Assembly: GCF_013409575.1 (NCBI RefSeq)
Contig: NZ_JACCCY010000002.1
Span: 932,501 to 996,500, forward strand
Source of the DNA: Macellibacteroides fermentans
Lineage (GTDB): Bacteria > Bacteroidota > Bacteroidia > Bacteroidales > Tannerellaceae
Reading direction: 5' to 3'
Length of the DNA: 64,000 nucleotides
Part shown: positions 27,205-36,599 of the stretch, in pieces
Numbering within the stretch: the first letter of the stretch is position 1
Layout of the letters: each line of letters starts with the position of its first letter
The notes under the pieces: generated by a model
Told to the model about the DNA's origin: nothing
The model's database searches: none
Seen by the model: the letters and a program-made list of their open reading frames with translations, nothing else
Translations under genes and position numbers: made by a program

Positions 27205-27679
27205 AACTATCGGAAAGTAATTCCGTAATCATTGTCAGGTAGCGGGCATCTGTAGTATCAAAACTATTAAGGTGCTCGCTATCTACATCTAATACTGCGA
27301 CTACAGTTTTGTTAACCAATATTGGAACAACAATTTCTGATCTGGATGCCGAACTGCAGGCAATATGTCCCGGAAACTTATCTACATCCGGAACTAGCTG
27401 GGTTTGCTTTTCCTTCCAGGCAGTACCACACACTCCTTTGCCAAATCCAATACGTGTACAGGCAACAGGTCCCTGAAAAGGCGCTAACACAAGCTTGTCT
27501 TCTTTCACAACATAGAATCCAACCCAGAAAAACCCAAATACCTGCTTTAAGGCGGCAGCCACATTGGCCATATTGGCTACCACATCTGATTCTCCCTGAA
27601 GTAATGCTGCAATTTGGGGGACTAACTCTTCGTACTTTTCTTTTTTATTTTCTCCCTTAGAAATAATCTCTTCCGCCAT
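27194..27679 (-). CDS. free methionine-(R)-sulfoxide reductase (GAF domain)
   Basis: 161 aa from ATG 27679. The open frame extends 60 codons further up, but those codons cover both promoters of the divergent pair and the start of the MATE gene, so they are rejected. A single GAF domain with the catalytic cysteines of fRMsr at Cys74, Cys84 and Cys108. The spacings of 10 and 24 equal those of the yeast enzyme (Cys91, 101, 125). It reduces free methionine-R-sulfoxide with thioredoxin. It ends inside the nhaA stop region (11-bp convergent overlap). Confidence 0.93.
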   Translation of the reverse strand: MAEEIISKGENKKEKYEELVPQIAALLQGESDVVANMANVAAALKQVFGFFWVGFYVVKEDKLVLAPFQGPVACTRIGFGKGVCGTAWKEKQTQLVPDVDKFPGHIACSSASRSEIVVPILVNKTVVAVLDVDSEHLNSFDTTDARYLTMITELLSDSFIL

Positions 27680-27702
27680 ATCCGAATATTTTAATGAACG
27701 GA

Positions 27703-27738
27703 CAAAGGTATATATTTTAAGATAAATGCGTAACTTTG
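27703..27738. promoter_or_regulatory. divergent -7 elements of fRMsr and MATE genes
   Basis: Minus-strand TACCTTTG (27703-27710) serves the methionine-sulfoxide reductase gene, and plus-strand TAACTTTG (27731-27738) serves the MATE gene. They are 20 bp apart, back to back, so polymerase binding to one could hinder the other. Confidence 0.55.
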
Positions 27739-27776
27739 CAGACTCATAAATACCCGTGAAGGGCAAATAGATTCGT

Positions 27777-29150
27777 ATGACAAAAGATAATTCACCCTTA
27801 GTTTTAGGTTCCGAACCCATAGGAAAGCTTTTAATGAAATATGCTTTACCTGCCATCATCGCAATGACAGCTACCTCGCTTTATAATATTGCCGACAGCA
27901 TTTTTATAGGACATGGAGTAGGGGCGTTGGCTATTTCTGGTTTGGCAATCACTTTCCCATTAATGAACCTTGCAGCAGCCTTCGGATCTTTGGTCGGAGT
28001 TGGAGCATCTACGCTTATATCTGTAAAGCTGGGGCAGAAAGACTATGAAAATGCCAATAAAGTGCTTGGCAATGTACTTATTCTTAACGTGATAATCGGG
28101 GCATTGTTTACTCTTTTCGCATTGATCTTTCTAGATCCAATGCTGTACTTTTTTGGTGCCAGCGAACACACCATTCCCTATGCGCGAGATTTTATGCAGA
28201 TTATCCTGATCGGGAACATCATTACGCATATGTATCTGGGATTGAATGCTGTGCTTCGTTCCGTTGGATACCCCAAGCTTGCGATGTATACAACCCTTTT
28301 GTCGGTTGTGTTTAACTGTGTGCTGAATCCTCTTTTTATCTTCGGCTTCGGGTGGGGCATCAAAGGATCTGCTATTGCCACTGTAATCTCTCAGGTATTG
28401 TCTCTTGCTGTTCAATTAATACACTTTGCCAATCCTAATCAGCTTATCAGATTTCGTACTGGAATATACGCTCTCCGAAAAGATATCGTACAAGGTATCC
28501 TGTCTATCGGAATGTCACCCTTTCTAATGAATCTGTGTTCGTGCCTGATTGTACTTCTTATCAACAGAGGGCTTAAAACTTACGGTGGCGATATGGCCAT
28601 TGGGGCTTACGGAATTGTTAACCGGGTTTTGTTCCTTTTTGTGATGATTATAATGGGGCTTAACCAAGGTATGCAACCAATAGCTGGATATAATTACGGA
28701 GCCCGACTCTATCAAAGGGTTACTGGCGTTACACTACTCACTACCTATTGGGCTACCGGAGTAGCAACACTTGGTTTTCTATTGTGTCAATTATTGCCCG
28801 AATACATTGTAGGCATGTTTACTTCAGATCCTGAACTTGTTCATACAGCGGTAAATGGTCTGCGAATTGCTTTCCTTGTTTTTCCAATTATTGGTATTCA
28901 GATGGTTTCCACCAACTTTTTCCTATCCATTGGAATGGCAAAAAAAGCAATATTCCTTTCCCTAACCAGACAACTTATCTTCCTGATACCATTCCTTATC
29001 ATTCTGCCTCAATACTTTGGAGCATTGGGCGTTTGGATCAGTCTTCCGTCTGCCGATTTTATTTCAACGATTGTAACTTTAATTGTGATTATCCGCCAGT
29101 TTGCAACATTTAAACGACTTAATGCCGCTGAAATAAAAGATAATCATTAA
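27777..29150 (+). CDS. MATE family multidrug/metabolite exporter
   Basis: 457 aa, 12 hydrophobic segments in two similar halves, typical of MATE transporters (MMR repeats beginning PAIIAMTATSLYNIADSIFIGHGVG). These export drugs or metabolites in exchange for Na+ or H+. It belongs to the DinF/NorM-like bacterial group; the substrate is unknown. 32 bp upstream of the cytidylate-kinase-like gene and probably co-transcribed with it. Confidence 0.92.
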   Translation: MTKDNSPLVLGSEPIGKLLMKYALPAIIAMTATSLYNIADSIFIGHGVGALAISGLAITFPLMNLAAAFGSLVGVGASTLISVKLGQKDYENANKVLGNVLILNVIIGALFTLFALIFLDPMLYFFGASEHTIPYARDFMQIILIGNIITHMYLGLNAVLRSVGYPKLAMYTTLLSVVFNCVLNPLFIFGFGWGIKGSAIATVISQVLSLAVQLIHFANPNQLIRFRTGIYALRKDIVQGILSIGMSPFLMNLCSCLIVLLINRGLKTYGGDMAIGAYGIVNRVLFLFVMIIMGLNQGMQPIAGYNYGARLYQRVTGVTLLTTYWATGVATLGFLLCQLLPEYIVGMFTSDPELVHTAVNGLRIAFLVFPIIGIQMVSTNFFLSIGMAKKAIFLSLTRQLIFLIPFLIILPQYFGALGVWISLPSADFISTIVTLIVIIRQFATFKRLNAAEIKDNH

Positions 29151-29182
29151 TTTTAGGGCAACAATAAACGTATGCATGGATT

Positions 29183-29818
29183 ATGGAAAACAAAATCATT
29201 GTAACAATTGGACGGCAATTTGGAAGCGGTGGACGCGAGATAGGTCAGAAACTTGCTGAAATATTAGGAATTGCCTATTATGATAAGGAATTGATGGCGA
29301 TGGCTGCCAAAGATAGCGGATTGTGCGAAGAGTTTTTTGAGAAAGCCGATGAGCGCGTATCCGGCAATTTATCCTATGCTTTTTCTTTGGGGTATTCATA
29401 TATGGGAGCCTACGCACCTTTTAATGATATTTTGTCAAATGATGGCCTGTTCAAGTTGCAGTCGGACACCATCCGGTCATTAGCCGAAAAGCAATCGTGT
29501 GTGATGGTAGGTCGTTGTGCCGATTATATTTTACGTAACGAGCCTTCTTGTATAAGTGTATTTATCCATAATACAGCAGAGAACCGGATCAACCGAATCA
29601 TGGAATACGATAAAGTAACAGAACAAGAGGCCAAAGACCGTATGGCATCCATCGACAAATCCCGCTCTTCATATTATAACTATTACACCAACAAAGCATG
29701 GGGAGTAGCCTCATCCTATAATTTATCTATTGACGCTTCAATGTTGGGAATAGATGATACCGTACTGTTTATAAAGGATTTTGTAATGCGAAGAATGGAA
29801 ATACTATCGCATCAATAA
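29183..29818 (+). CDS. cytidylate kinase-like family protein
   Basis: 211 aa, of the cytidylate-kinase-like (AAA_26) group. The P-loop is GRQFGSGGREIG at about residues 10-21, and GRCADYIL, then RINRIMEYDKVTEQEAKDRM follow as in NMP-kinase-like proteins. The true Cmk is usually a different gene, so the substrate here is not known. Second gene of a unit with the MATE exporter. After it come 240 bp without a gene, with palindromic repeats, then an insertion sequence. Confidence 0.85.
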   Translation: MENKIIVTIGRQFGSGGREIGQKLAEILGIAYYDKELMAMAAKDSGLCEEFFEKADERVSGNLSYAFSLGYSYMGAYAPFNDILSNDGLFKLQSDTIRSLAEKQSCVMVGRCADYILRNEPSCISVFIHNTAENRINRIMEYDKVTEQEAKDRMASIDKSRSSYYNYYTNKAWGVASSYNLSIDASMLGIDDTVLFIKDFVMRRMEILSHQ

Positions 29819-29954
29819 CTTGATTATTGTATTCGTGAAACTAAGAACATGCTGACCAGTAGGTAATCTGCTGCCTGTTGTTAAGTCTTTATACTTACGG
29901 ATAGTATTACAAAGTGTACGATGAACAATGCCTGAACTAACGAAGATCTATTCA

Positions 29955-30036
29955 GTATGCAGCTGGATACTGCAAGTTCAACATATGGATAACTTACGGT
30001 ATGCAGCTGCATACTGAACGTTACACAGCTGCATAC
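29955..30036. repeat. three copies of a GTATGCAGCTG palindromic motif
   Basis: GTATGCAGCTGGATAC (29955-29970, one mismatch from a palindrome), GTATGCAGCTGCATAC (29999-30014, perfect 16-bp palindrome) and ACAGCTGCATAC (30025-30036, right half). They lie in the non-coding DNA between the kinase-like gene and the ISAs1 element. Nothing else is recognised in 29819-30047. Confidence 0.7.
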
Positions 30037-30057
30037 CGGATAGTTGCTCGTATATAA

Positions 30058-31686
30058 CAGGGCAGACGCATATTATTTTAGAGCTAAAAGAGTAAGGATT
30101 ATTACTTAATGTGTATATATATAATGCAGATATTCAATATATTAAACATAGCATATCTGACGTTCATAATTTATTGTATCAAAACATCGTCAATTTAAAA
30201 TAAGATTAAAATAGCCATATTTAATATTAATCGTACATATTGTATGTGATAAAATTTGCTTTAAAAATAATAACCGTCTCTAAAAATTGGATGTATCTTT
30301 TTGCTACGACAACTTTGTTAAGTTAAAACTTTAATCAGAATATTTAAGTTCAGTTTGAAGTCATATTGACATTACTAAAAAGAGCCCAAAAACGGTAATT
30401 ACAACTACGAAAAGAAAGATAATAAATCTTCAAAATAATCACTTAAACTCATTGATATCTCAGTAAAAAATCGTATATTTACCTTATTATCAATAGTTTA
30501 AATACATAAAATATGACATTGCTTGCTTTTGCTTCAAGTATCGAAGATTATCGTTTTGACAGAAATAAGGTTCACTCTGCAGAAACTATTATTTATATTA
30601 CGTTAGCTGCCGTTATTTGCGGGGCCGAGACATGGAATGAAATAGAAGACTTTGGTCATTGTAAAATTGATTTCTTCTCTCGTACGATCCCTTCTTTTAA
30701 TGGAATACCCTCACATGATACATTTAACCGATTTTTCACAGTCTTGGATACCTCATATTTTGAAAATCAATTCAGAGAATGGGTTAAATCCATATGTGGC
30801 AAGTATAAAGGCGTGGTTGCTATCGACGGCAAAACAATATGCGGAGCATATGAGTCTGAAGAGGCTAAATTATTCAGAGGTACCTACTTAAAACCATCGA
30901 GTCCCAAATATAAACTTCACATGGTAAGTGCCTGGGCCGCAGACAATGGAATAAGCCTTGGACAAATCAAGACAGAAGAAAAATCCAATGAAATTACCGC
31001 TATCCCCGAACTATTGGAAGCATTAGATATTAAAGAGTGTATAATCACTATTGATGCTATGGGATGTCAAAAGACAATAGCATCTAAAATAATAGACAAA
31101 GAAGCTGATTACGTTTTGGCTGTGAAAAACAACCATATGCATTTATACAAAGAAATAGAACATTTTTTCACCATTTGGAGTGCTGAGAAGCCCAACCGGG
31201 TAAGCGTTTACGAGAAGAGCGAGACTGGACATGGTCGTTTGGAAAAAAGAACTTGCATAGCCTGTGACAACCTATACTGGTTAAATACTAAAGACTTCAC
31301 TCAATGGGCTGGTTTGAAAACATTTGCCTGTGTCATTACAGAGCGTACCGTTCCAGGCGAAAAAGGCCCTCGTAAACAAAAAGAAACCAGATACTATATT
31401 TCTTCATTAGCTTTAGATGCTGAATTAATCGCTAGTTCTGTCAGAAAACACTGGTCTGTGGAAAATAATTTACACTGGCAATTGGATGTCTCGTTTAATG
31501 AAGATTACGGAAGAAAGAAGAACAATGCTGCCGTCAACTTTTCGCTTGTCTCTAAAACAGCTTTATCTATGTTAAAGCACTATGAAAGTAAAAGTAGCAT
31601 TGCTCGCAAAAGAAAATCAGCAGGATGGTCTGACGACGTTCTCCAAAGCATACTTTCTGTGGAGAAATTTTAATGCGTCTGCCCTG
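30058..31686 (+). mobile_element. ISAs1 family insertion sequence, complete
   Basis: A 1629-bp element with perfect 14-bp terminal inverted repeats CAGGGCAGACGCAT (30058-30071) and its complement (31673-31686), and a 10-bp target duplication. One transposase gene runs from 30513 and its stop codon overlaps the right repeat. The 441 bp between the left repeat and the transposase gene are A/T-rich, without a recognisable gene. The intact duplication suggests a fairly recent insertion. Confidence 0.92.
30513..31673 (+). CDS. ISAs1 family transposase (DDE)
   Basis: 386 aa, intact. The N-terminal DDE_Tnp_1-associated domain (about 1-90: SSIEDYRFDRNKVHSAETIIYITLAAVICGAETWNEIE) is followed by the catalytic domain. 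The first Asp is in VVAIDGKTI, the second in IITIDAMGCQK and the Glu probably in HWSVENNLHWQLDVSFNED. This is the usual ISAs1 architecture. The stop codon TAA at 31671-31673 touches the right inverted repeat. Confidence 0.94.
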   Translation: MTLLAFASSIEDYRFDRNKVHSAETIIYITLAAVICGAETWNEIEDFGHCKIDFFSRTIPSFNGIPSHDTFNRFFTVLDTSYFENQFREWVKSICGKYKGVVAIDGKTICGAYESEEAKLFRGTYLKPSSPKYKLHMVSAWAADNGISLGQIKTEEKSNEITAIPELLEALDIKECIITIDAMGCQKTIASKIIDKEADYVLAVKNNHMHLYKEIEHFFTIWSAEKPNRVSVYEKSETGHGRLEKRTCIACDNLYWLNTKDFTQWAGLKTFACVITERTVPGEKGPRKQKETRYYISSLALDAELIASSVRKHWSVENNLHWQLDVSFNEDYGRKKNNAAVNFSLVSKTALSMLKHYESKSSIARKRKSAGWSDDVLQSILSVEKF

Positions 31687-31735
31687 TCGTATATAAAAAG
31701 ATAAAAGCTTAGGAGTCTTTTGTTTATGATCCTAT

Positions 31736-31770
31736 AAGAAAGGCCAGAGCATTACTGCCCAGGCCTTCTT
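31736..31770 (-). terminator. terminator-like hairpin behind the S9 peptidase operon
   Basis: AAGAAAGGCC (31736-31745) and GGCCTTCTT (31762-31770) pair with one bulged base. It lies 39 bp past the end of the S9 peptidase gene on the minus strand; the following minus-strand sequence has TTCTTATAGG, only moderately T-rich. Confidence 0.5.
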
Positions 31771-31808
31771 GATGTATTATATAAACAATGTGTATTGCTT
31801 TATCTGTC

Positions 31809-34343
31809 TTACAAGGTCCTTTCCGGATACAAGGTGTCCCACCAAGCGGAATCATCCTGCAGGTATTTTGCAAACCAGGCAAATATGGAGTTCTGCCATC
31901 CAATTCGTTTGCTGTAGCCAACAATTCCATGATTTTCGCCATCTACCTGAATAAACTCTACGGTTTTTCCAAGCAGTTTCAATGCAGCGAACATCTGTAT
32001 ACTTTCGCCTACAGGCACGTTGGTATCTGAATTTCCATGTAAAAGGAGTAGGGGAGTCTTGATCTTATCTGCATTGAACAGGGGACTTTGTTTCGTGAAT
32101 AGTTCCGCATTGTTCCATGGATAGCTTCCGGCATTGGCAACGGCGCAATAGCCATATCCCCAATAGCCTTCACCCCAGTAACTGCTTAGTGCGCTGATAC
32201 CGGCGTGACTAATGGCCGCCGCAAACAGATCGGTGCGGGTTTGCAGGTATTGTGTCATAAAACCACCGTAGCTTGCGCCGATACATCCAATCTTTTTGCT
32301 GTCTACAAAAGGGTGTTCATGACAGAATGTTTCTGTTCCCTTAATAATTTCATCGGCTGTAACCTTACCCCAGGCATTTACATGGCGGGCAGAGAATTCT
32401 TGTCCGAAGCCGGTTGTTCCACTGGGGTTCAATGTATACACAACATATCCTTGTGCCGCATACATGTGCATCGAATAACGAGCTTCCAAGGCTCTGTTTG
32501 TTGGCGATGTACCGCCGTAATAATAGACGATCATCGGGTATTTTTTGGTTTTGTCGAAGTTGGATGGCAGGTAATAACGTCCCTGGATTGTTGTCCCTTC
32601 ATCCGAAATGAAATTCCAGTCATGTACTTCGCCAAATGTAATGTCTTGTAGTTTTTCGGCTGACAAATCGTAAACCAATCTGCTCTTGGATCCTTTCAGA
32701 TCGTAGGTGTACAACCGGTTGGCATTGGAAACGCTCTGTCCGTAATACATCAGTACCGGAGCGGTCAGGGCAAGGCTGTATGAATTGATAACATCTTCCG
32801 TAACAGCTACAGGTTTAATCTGTCCCGTTTGCGGATTACAGCAAAATATACGTTGGTAATCTTTGTCTTCTGCCATGAAATAGATCTGCTTGTCGTATAT
32901 ATTCCATACGCCGCCTACTACACTGGGGTCAAACTCTTTGGTAAGGGCTTTTGCCTTACGAGTTGCAAGATCAAATACAAAAAGCTGACCGTCGTACGAG
33001 TTCGAGATCTGTCCCTCTTTTACTTTCAGTCCAATGCCATCGAATGCATCGCCCGATCCGGAAACCAGTAATTGTTTTCCATCCGGCGAAAAGGTAGCCT
33101 GACTTACATAAGGAGCTTTTTCCCACAAGGTATCAACCGCCATTGTCTGCAGGTCGAGTTTATAGGTGGAGTTTCTCGAAAAGGGTAGAGAAGTGAGTAC
33201 CCGTTCACTGGTGCTGAACAATATATAGCGGCTATCGGCGCTAACGTCGTTCAGATACGTACTGTTGTGTCCGTAGGTCAACTGTTCCATCAGGCCTGTC
33301 GATAATACATACCGATGTATAAAACTACGGTTACGCCATCCCGGTAAGCGGTCGGACGGTTCAAGTACACGGATAAGGTCTGAATTTTCTTTGGGTCCTT
33401 CTTCTTCAATAGAGAAGAGCAGTGTTTTTTCATCCGGAGTAAACTGAAAACTGCCTTTAGGTAGATCGTCTACCAATTTTACTTTTTCCATTGTTTTGGG
33501 ATCCATTACAATCAGCTCGGTTCCCTTCATACCCGTGGCTGTATAATATAGCTTGTTGCTTACAGGCATCCAGCGTGCATCTCTGGCAGAACCGTCTTCT
33601 GTAAACAATACTTTGCCTGTGGCAACATCGGTAAGCTGGGTATATTGTTTGCTTTTACCAGCAGTAAATCGTTCAATGTATTTTACCAACGCATACTTTC
33701 CGTTGGGTGAAAGGCTTACTCCCGAAAAGTCTTTGCCTTCAATAATATTATTTACCGTATAGCGGGCATTGGGGTTCACTGATGCTTCTACAACAGCTTT
33801 TCCTTTACTCTTAAACCCGGCTTTCAGTACAGGTTCGGCCGGATCGTTATCTGTAGTGAGGTATTTAATCACCACCTCGTAACGGCGGGGCTCAAGGGTG
33901 AGTTGCGATGAGGCAGATCCCGCTTTACTTTGAGTAGAGTCGACAGAACTCTTTTCGCACACTTTCTTGTCGTCTACGTATACTTCAAAGCGTCCGGTCC
34001 CTTCTACCTCCAAAGTTCCTTTTACAAAGCGATCGCTGTTCAGGTAAAACGAACATACATGCAGTCCGTTAATTCCTTTTTGATAGGCTAACCGAACAAA
34101 TCCGGCGGTGTCGGTTTCCAATGTAGTGGCTTGTTGTAACACTTTCCCGAAAGCCAGAGGGGTTTTCATCAGGTTGTTAAGCTCAAAAGCTTTGCCGTTA
34201 ACATTCAGACTGTCTGATATGACAGGCTTTTGAACGGCAAACGGTCCGGCGTGTTTAAATTGGCGGACTTTAATATCTTCTGCTGCCGAAACCGAAACAG
34301 ATGCCAATAGCAGAAGACAAGCTGCGTTTTTTATTAAATTCAT
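31809..34343 (-). CDS. S9 family prolyl-oligopeptidase-like peptidase, exported
   Basis: 844 aa with a signal peptide (about 1-21). A beta-propeller-like N-terminal two-thirds (WD/TolB-type repeats) comes before the C-terminal alpha/beta hydrolase domain. The catalytic triad is Ser691 (GASYGGF), Asp773 (GNSDTN) and His805 (GENHGI). Such enzymes cleave di- or oligopeptides in the periplasm. Last gene of a leftward string yihY - MATE - ispE - S9, with gaps of 10, 25 and 28 bp. Peptide specificity is not known. Confidence 0.92.
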   Translation of the reverse strand: MNLIKNAACLLLLASVSVSAAEDIKVRQFKHAGPFAVQKPVISDSLNVNGKAFELNNLMKTPLAFGKVLQQATTLETDTAGFVRLAYQKGINGLHVCSFYLNSDRFVKGTLEVEGTGRFEVYVDDKKVCEKSSVDSTQSKAGSASSQLTLEPRRYEVVIKYLTTDNDPAEPVLKAGFKSKGKAVVEASVNPNARYTVNNIIEGKDFSGVSLSPNGKYALVKYIERFTAGKSKQYTQLTDVATGKVLFTEDGSARDARWMPVSNKLYYTATGMKGTELIVMDPKTMEKVKLVDDLPKGSFQFTPDEKTLLFSIEEEGPKENSDLIRVLEPSDRLPGWRNRSFIHRYVLSTGLMEQLTYGHNSTYLNDVSADSRYILFSTSERVLTSLPFSRNSTYKLDLQTMAVDTLWEKAPYVSQATFSPDGKQLLVSGSGDAFDGIGLKVKEGQISNSYDGQLFVFDLATRKAKALTKEFDPSVVGGVWNIYDKQIYFMAEDKDYQRIFCCNPQTGQIKPVAVTEDVINSYSLALTAPVLMYYGQSVSNANRLYTYDLKGSKSRLVYDLSAEKLQDITFGEVHDWNFISDEGTTIQGRYYLPSNFDKTKKYPMIVYYYGGTSPTNRALEARYSMHMYAAQGYVVYTLNPSGTTGFGQEFSARHVNAWGKVTADEIIKGTETFCHEHPFVDSKKIGCIGASYGGFMTQYLQTRTDLFAAAISHAGISALSSYWGEGYWGYGYCAVANAGSYPWNNAELFTKQSPLFNADKIKTPLLLLHGNSDTNVPVGESIQMFAALKLLGKTVEFIQVDGENHGIVGYSKRIGWQNSIFAWFAKYLQDDSAWWDTLYPERTL

Positions 34344-34371
34344 TATTCAGGTATTATGGTTTATATAACAA

Positions 34372-35181
34372 TTACTGTAATTTTCCTTCCCATACAAAGC
34401 ATGAGGTAAATTGGTCCTTCAGATTAGTCGGCTTTTTAAAGAGACCGAATACCGATGATCCGGAACCCGACATCGATGCATATACTGCACCCTCTTCGTA
34501 AAGAGCATTTTTTAGGGCTTCTATTACGGGTTGTTTCGCAAAAACACTCTTCTCAAAAGCGTTAAACATAACTTCACGCCATTCTTCTACAGGCATCTCG
34601 ATGATCTTCTTCAGAGAGACAATGGGTTGAGCTGGTTTTACAAGAGAATAGGCTTCGGGGGTGGATACCGATATGTCCGGTTTGATCAGGCACAGGTGAT
34701 AGTCTTGTAAAGACAGGTTAACCGGTTCAAAGATATTTCCGATACCTGAAGCAAAAACGGGTTTGTTTCGGATAAAGAAAGGACAGTCGGCCCCCAGGGT
34801 AGAAGCCATAAGTTCTAAATGTTCTTCCGGAATCCGGAGTGAACAAAACTCGTTTATAAGCTTCAGCATACATGCTGCATCGGCCGATCCTCCTCCCAAT
34901 CCGGCTCCGAATGGTATGTTTTTCAGTAAACGAACCTCTAGCGGAGGGATATCGTATTGAGACTTTAAGAGATTCAGCGCCTTTATAACCAGATTCTTTT
35001 CTGCTGGGCCATCCACCGGAATTCCACTTTGTATGAACGTGGATTCGTTGGACTGCACCACTTCAAGTGCATCCTTAACAGGAATAGGATAGAATACCGT
35101 TTCGATGTTATGATAACCATCCGGTCGCTTACTTACAATATCCAGTCCCAGGTTAATTTTGGCATTAGGGAAACAAATCAT
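34372..35181 (-). CDS. ispE: 4-diphosphocytidyl-2-C-methyl-D-erythritol kinase
   Basis: 269 aa of the GHMP kinase superfamily. It phosphorylates CDP-methylerythritol in the MEP isoprenoid pathway. Motifs: FPNAKINLGLDIVSKRPDGYHNIETVFYP (start), with catalytic Lys8, and the ATP-binding PFGAGLGGGSADAA (about 90-103), then MSGSGSSVFGLF near the C-terminus. Slightly shorter than the E. coli enzyme. It sits between a MATE exporter and an S9 peptidase in one operon, with no obvious link between their functions. Confidence 0.95.
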   Translation of the reverse strand: MICFPNAKINLGLDIVSKRPDGYHNIETVFYPIPVKDALEVVQSNESTFIQSGIPVDGPAEKNLVIKALNLLKSQYDIPPLEVRLLKNIPFGAGLGGGSADAACMLKLINEFCSLRIPEEHLELMASTLGADCPFFIRNKPVFASGIGNIFEPVNLSLQDYHLCLIKPDISVSTPEAYSLVKPAQPIVSLKKIIEMPVEEWREVMFNAFEKSVFAKQPVIEALKNALYEEGAVYASMSGSGSSVFGLFKKPTNLKDQFTSCFVWEGKLQ

Positions 35182-35206
35182 ATATTTTCTTTTTAGATAT
35201 TCAACG

Positions 35207-36589
35207 TTACTTTTTCCCGTGGTCGATCAGGCATCTTTTTTTCCAGTGGCCTCCCTTATAATAAATATAAGTAGCCACCATGCCCAAGGCTATACTTAAT
35301 CCGATTGCCCACCATATTCCGGTCCTTCCAAGCTCTCCGCTAAGCCAGTAGGCAAGCGGAATGCGGATGATCCATAGAGTAATCAGACTGGTAACCATAG
35401 TGAACAGGGTGTCGCCGGCGCCTCTGAGGGCTCCGTTATATACATTTAATGTGCCATGTATAATGAAAAAACCGCCTACAATCAATAGATATTCTTTACC
35501 GATGGCGATTACTTTCGGATCGTGGGTAAAGGCTCTCATCAATTCTTCGCCAAAGAAGAAAACGGCTGCAAAGGCCAAAAGGCTGAATACGGCATTCACA
35601 CTCATTGAAAAACGAAGTCCGGTTTTTACGCGGTCGAATTTTCCGGCCCCGATGTTCTGTCCTGTAAAAGCAGCTAAAGCACCCGAAAGAGTCAGTATTG
35701 CCTGAGTAATGATCGTATCTATTTTGCCTGCAGCCCCATAAGCTGTCAGTGTGTCTGTGCCAAAACTGTTTACAATACCCAATAAAGCAATCAGTCCCAA
35801 CGAGATGGCGCATTGCTGTACGCTGGTGGGGAGACCGATCCTGAGGCCTTGCTTGAACAGTTTCATATCAAAGACCAGGTCCTCCTTCTTGATAGAAAGT
35901 AAGGGATGGCGGTCGTTGATATAGAAAAGAGCTATACACATGGCGATTCCCTGAGCTGCTACGGTTGCCCGTGCCGCACCTTCAATGCCCCAACCGAATC
36001 CAACAATAAATAATACGTCGAGCACCACGTTTAGCAGGGTGGAGACAAGGATAAAAATCATAGGACGATTTGACTCTCCAATGCCTCGCAGAATAGAAAC
36101 GATGCTGTTGAATGTTACAAACAGGAATGTACCTCCTATATAGATCTTAAAGTATTTTACAGCCTCGGGTATAACTTCGGCAGGGGTGTTGGTTAGTCGG
36201 AATATAGGTTCGGCAAATATGATTCCCACTATCGATAAAATGATTCCGGAAACCAGCATGAATATAAAGAAAGACGAAAAAGCCCGTTGCACCATTTTAT
36301 ACTGGCGTGCACCGAAGTATTGCGATACAACCACCGATACACCGCTTCCAATTCCTATTACGAGCGAAATGATAAAATAATAAATGAAAAAAGAGGCACT
36401 AACGGCTGCAAGCGCTTCTTTACCCAAAAACTGTCCTACTATGATGCTGTCGGTTATATTATATAACTGTTGTAGTATGTTGCCAATAAGTAACGGAACT
36501 GCAAATCGTACAATCACCCTCCACACAGGGCCCCTGGTTAGGTCGCCCGTTCTTACCTCTTCTGTACTGGTCCAATTTTGATTTTCCAT
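35207..36589 (-). CDS. MATE family exporter
   Basis: 460 aa with 12 hydrophobic segments; start of the first repeat is PLLIGNILQQLYNITDSIIVGQFLG. Member of the MATE superfamily but only distantly similar to the other MATE gene at 27777-29150. Substrate unknown. It lies 10 bp behind yihY and 25 bp before ispE, so it is part of the same leftward transcript. Confidence 0.93.
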   Translation of the reverse strand: MENQNWTSTEEVRTGDLTRGPVWRVIVRFAVPLLIGNILQQLYNITDSIIVGQFLGKEALAAVSASFFIYYFIISLVIGIGSGVSVVVSQYFGARQYKMVQRAFSSFFIFMLVSGIILSIVGIIFAEPIFRLTNTPAEVIPEAVKYFKIYIGGTFLFVTFNSIVSILRGIGESNRPMIFILVSTLLNVVLDVLFIVGFGWGIEGAARATVAAQGIAMCIALFYINDRHPLLSIKKEDLVFDMKLFKQGLRIGLPTSVQQCAISLGLIALLGIVNSFGTDTLTAYGAAGKIDTIITQAILTLSGALAAFTGQNIGAGKFDRVKTGLRFSMSVNAVFSLLAFAAVFFFGEELMRAFTHDPKVIAIGKEYLLIVGGFFIIHGTLNVYNGALRGAGDTLFTMVTSLITLWIIRIPLAYWLSGELGRTGIWWAIGLSIALGMVATYIYYKGGHWKKRCLIDHGKK

Positions 36590-36599
36590 TCACTTCTGT

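Larger units (their letters stand above)
30048..31696. repeat. 10-bp target-site duplication of the ISAs1 element
   Basis: TCGTATATAA occurs at 30048-30057 and again at 31687-31696, exactly flanking the two inverted repeats. 10 bp fits the target duplication expected for ISAs1 elements. Confidence 0.9.

Noticed and set aside
27680-27859. Longer start for the GAF-domain reductase
   Set aside because: The extra 60 codons cover both divergent promoters and the first codons of the MATE gene.
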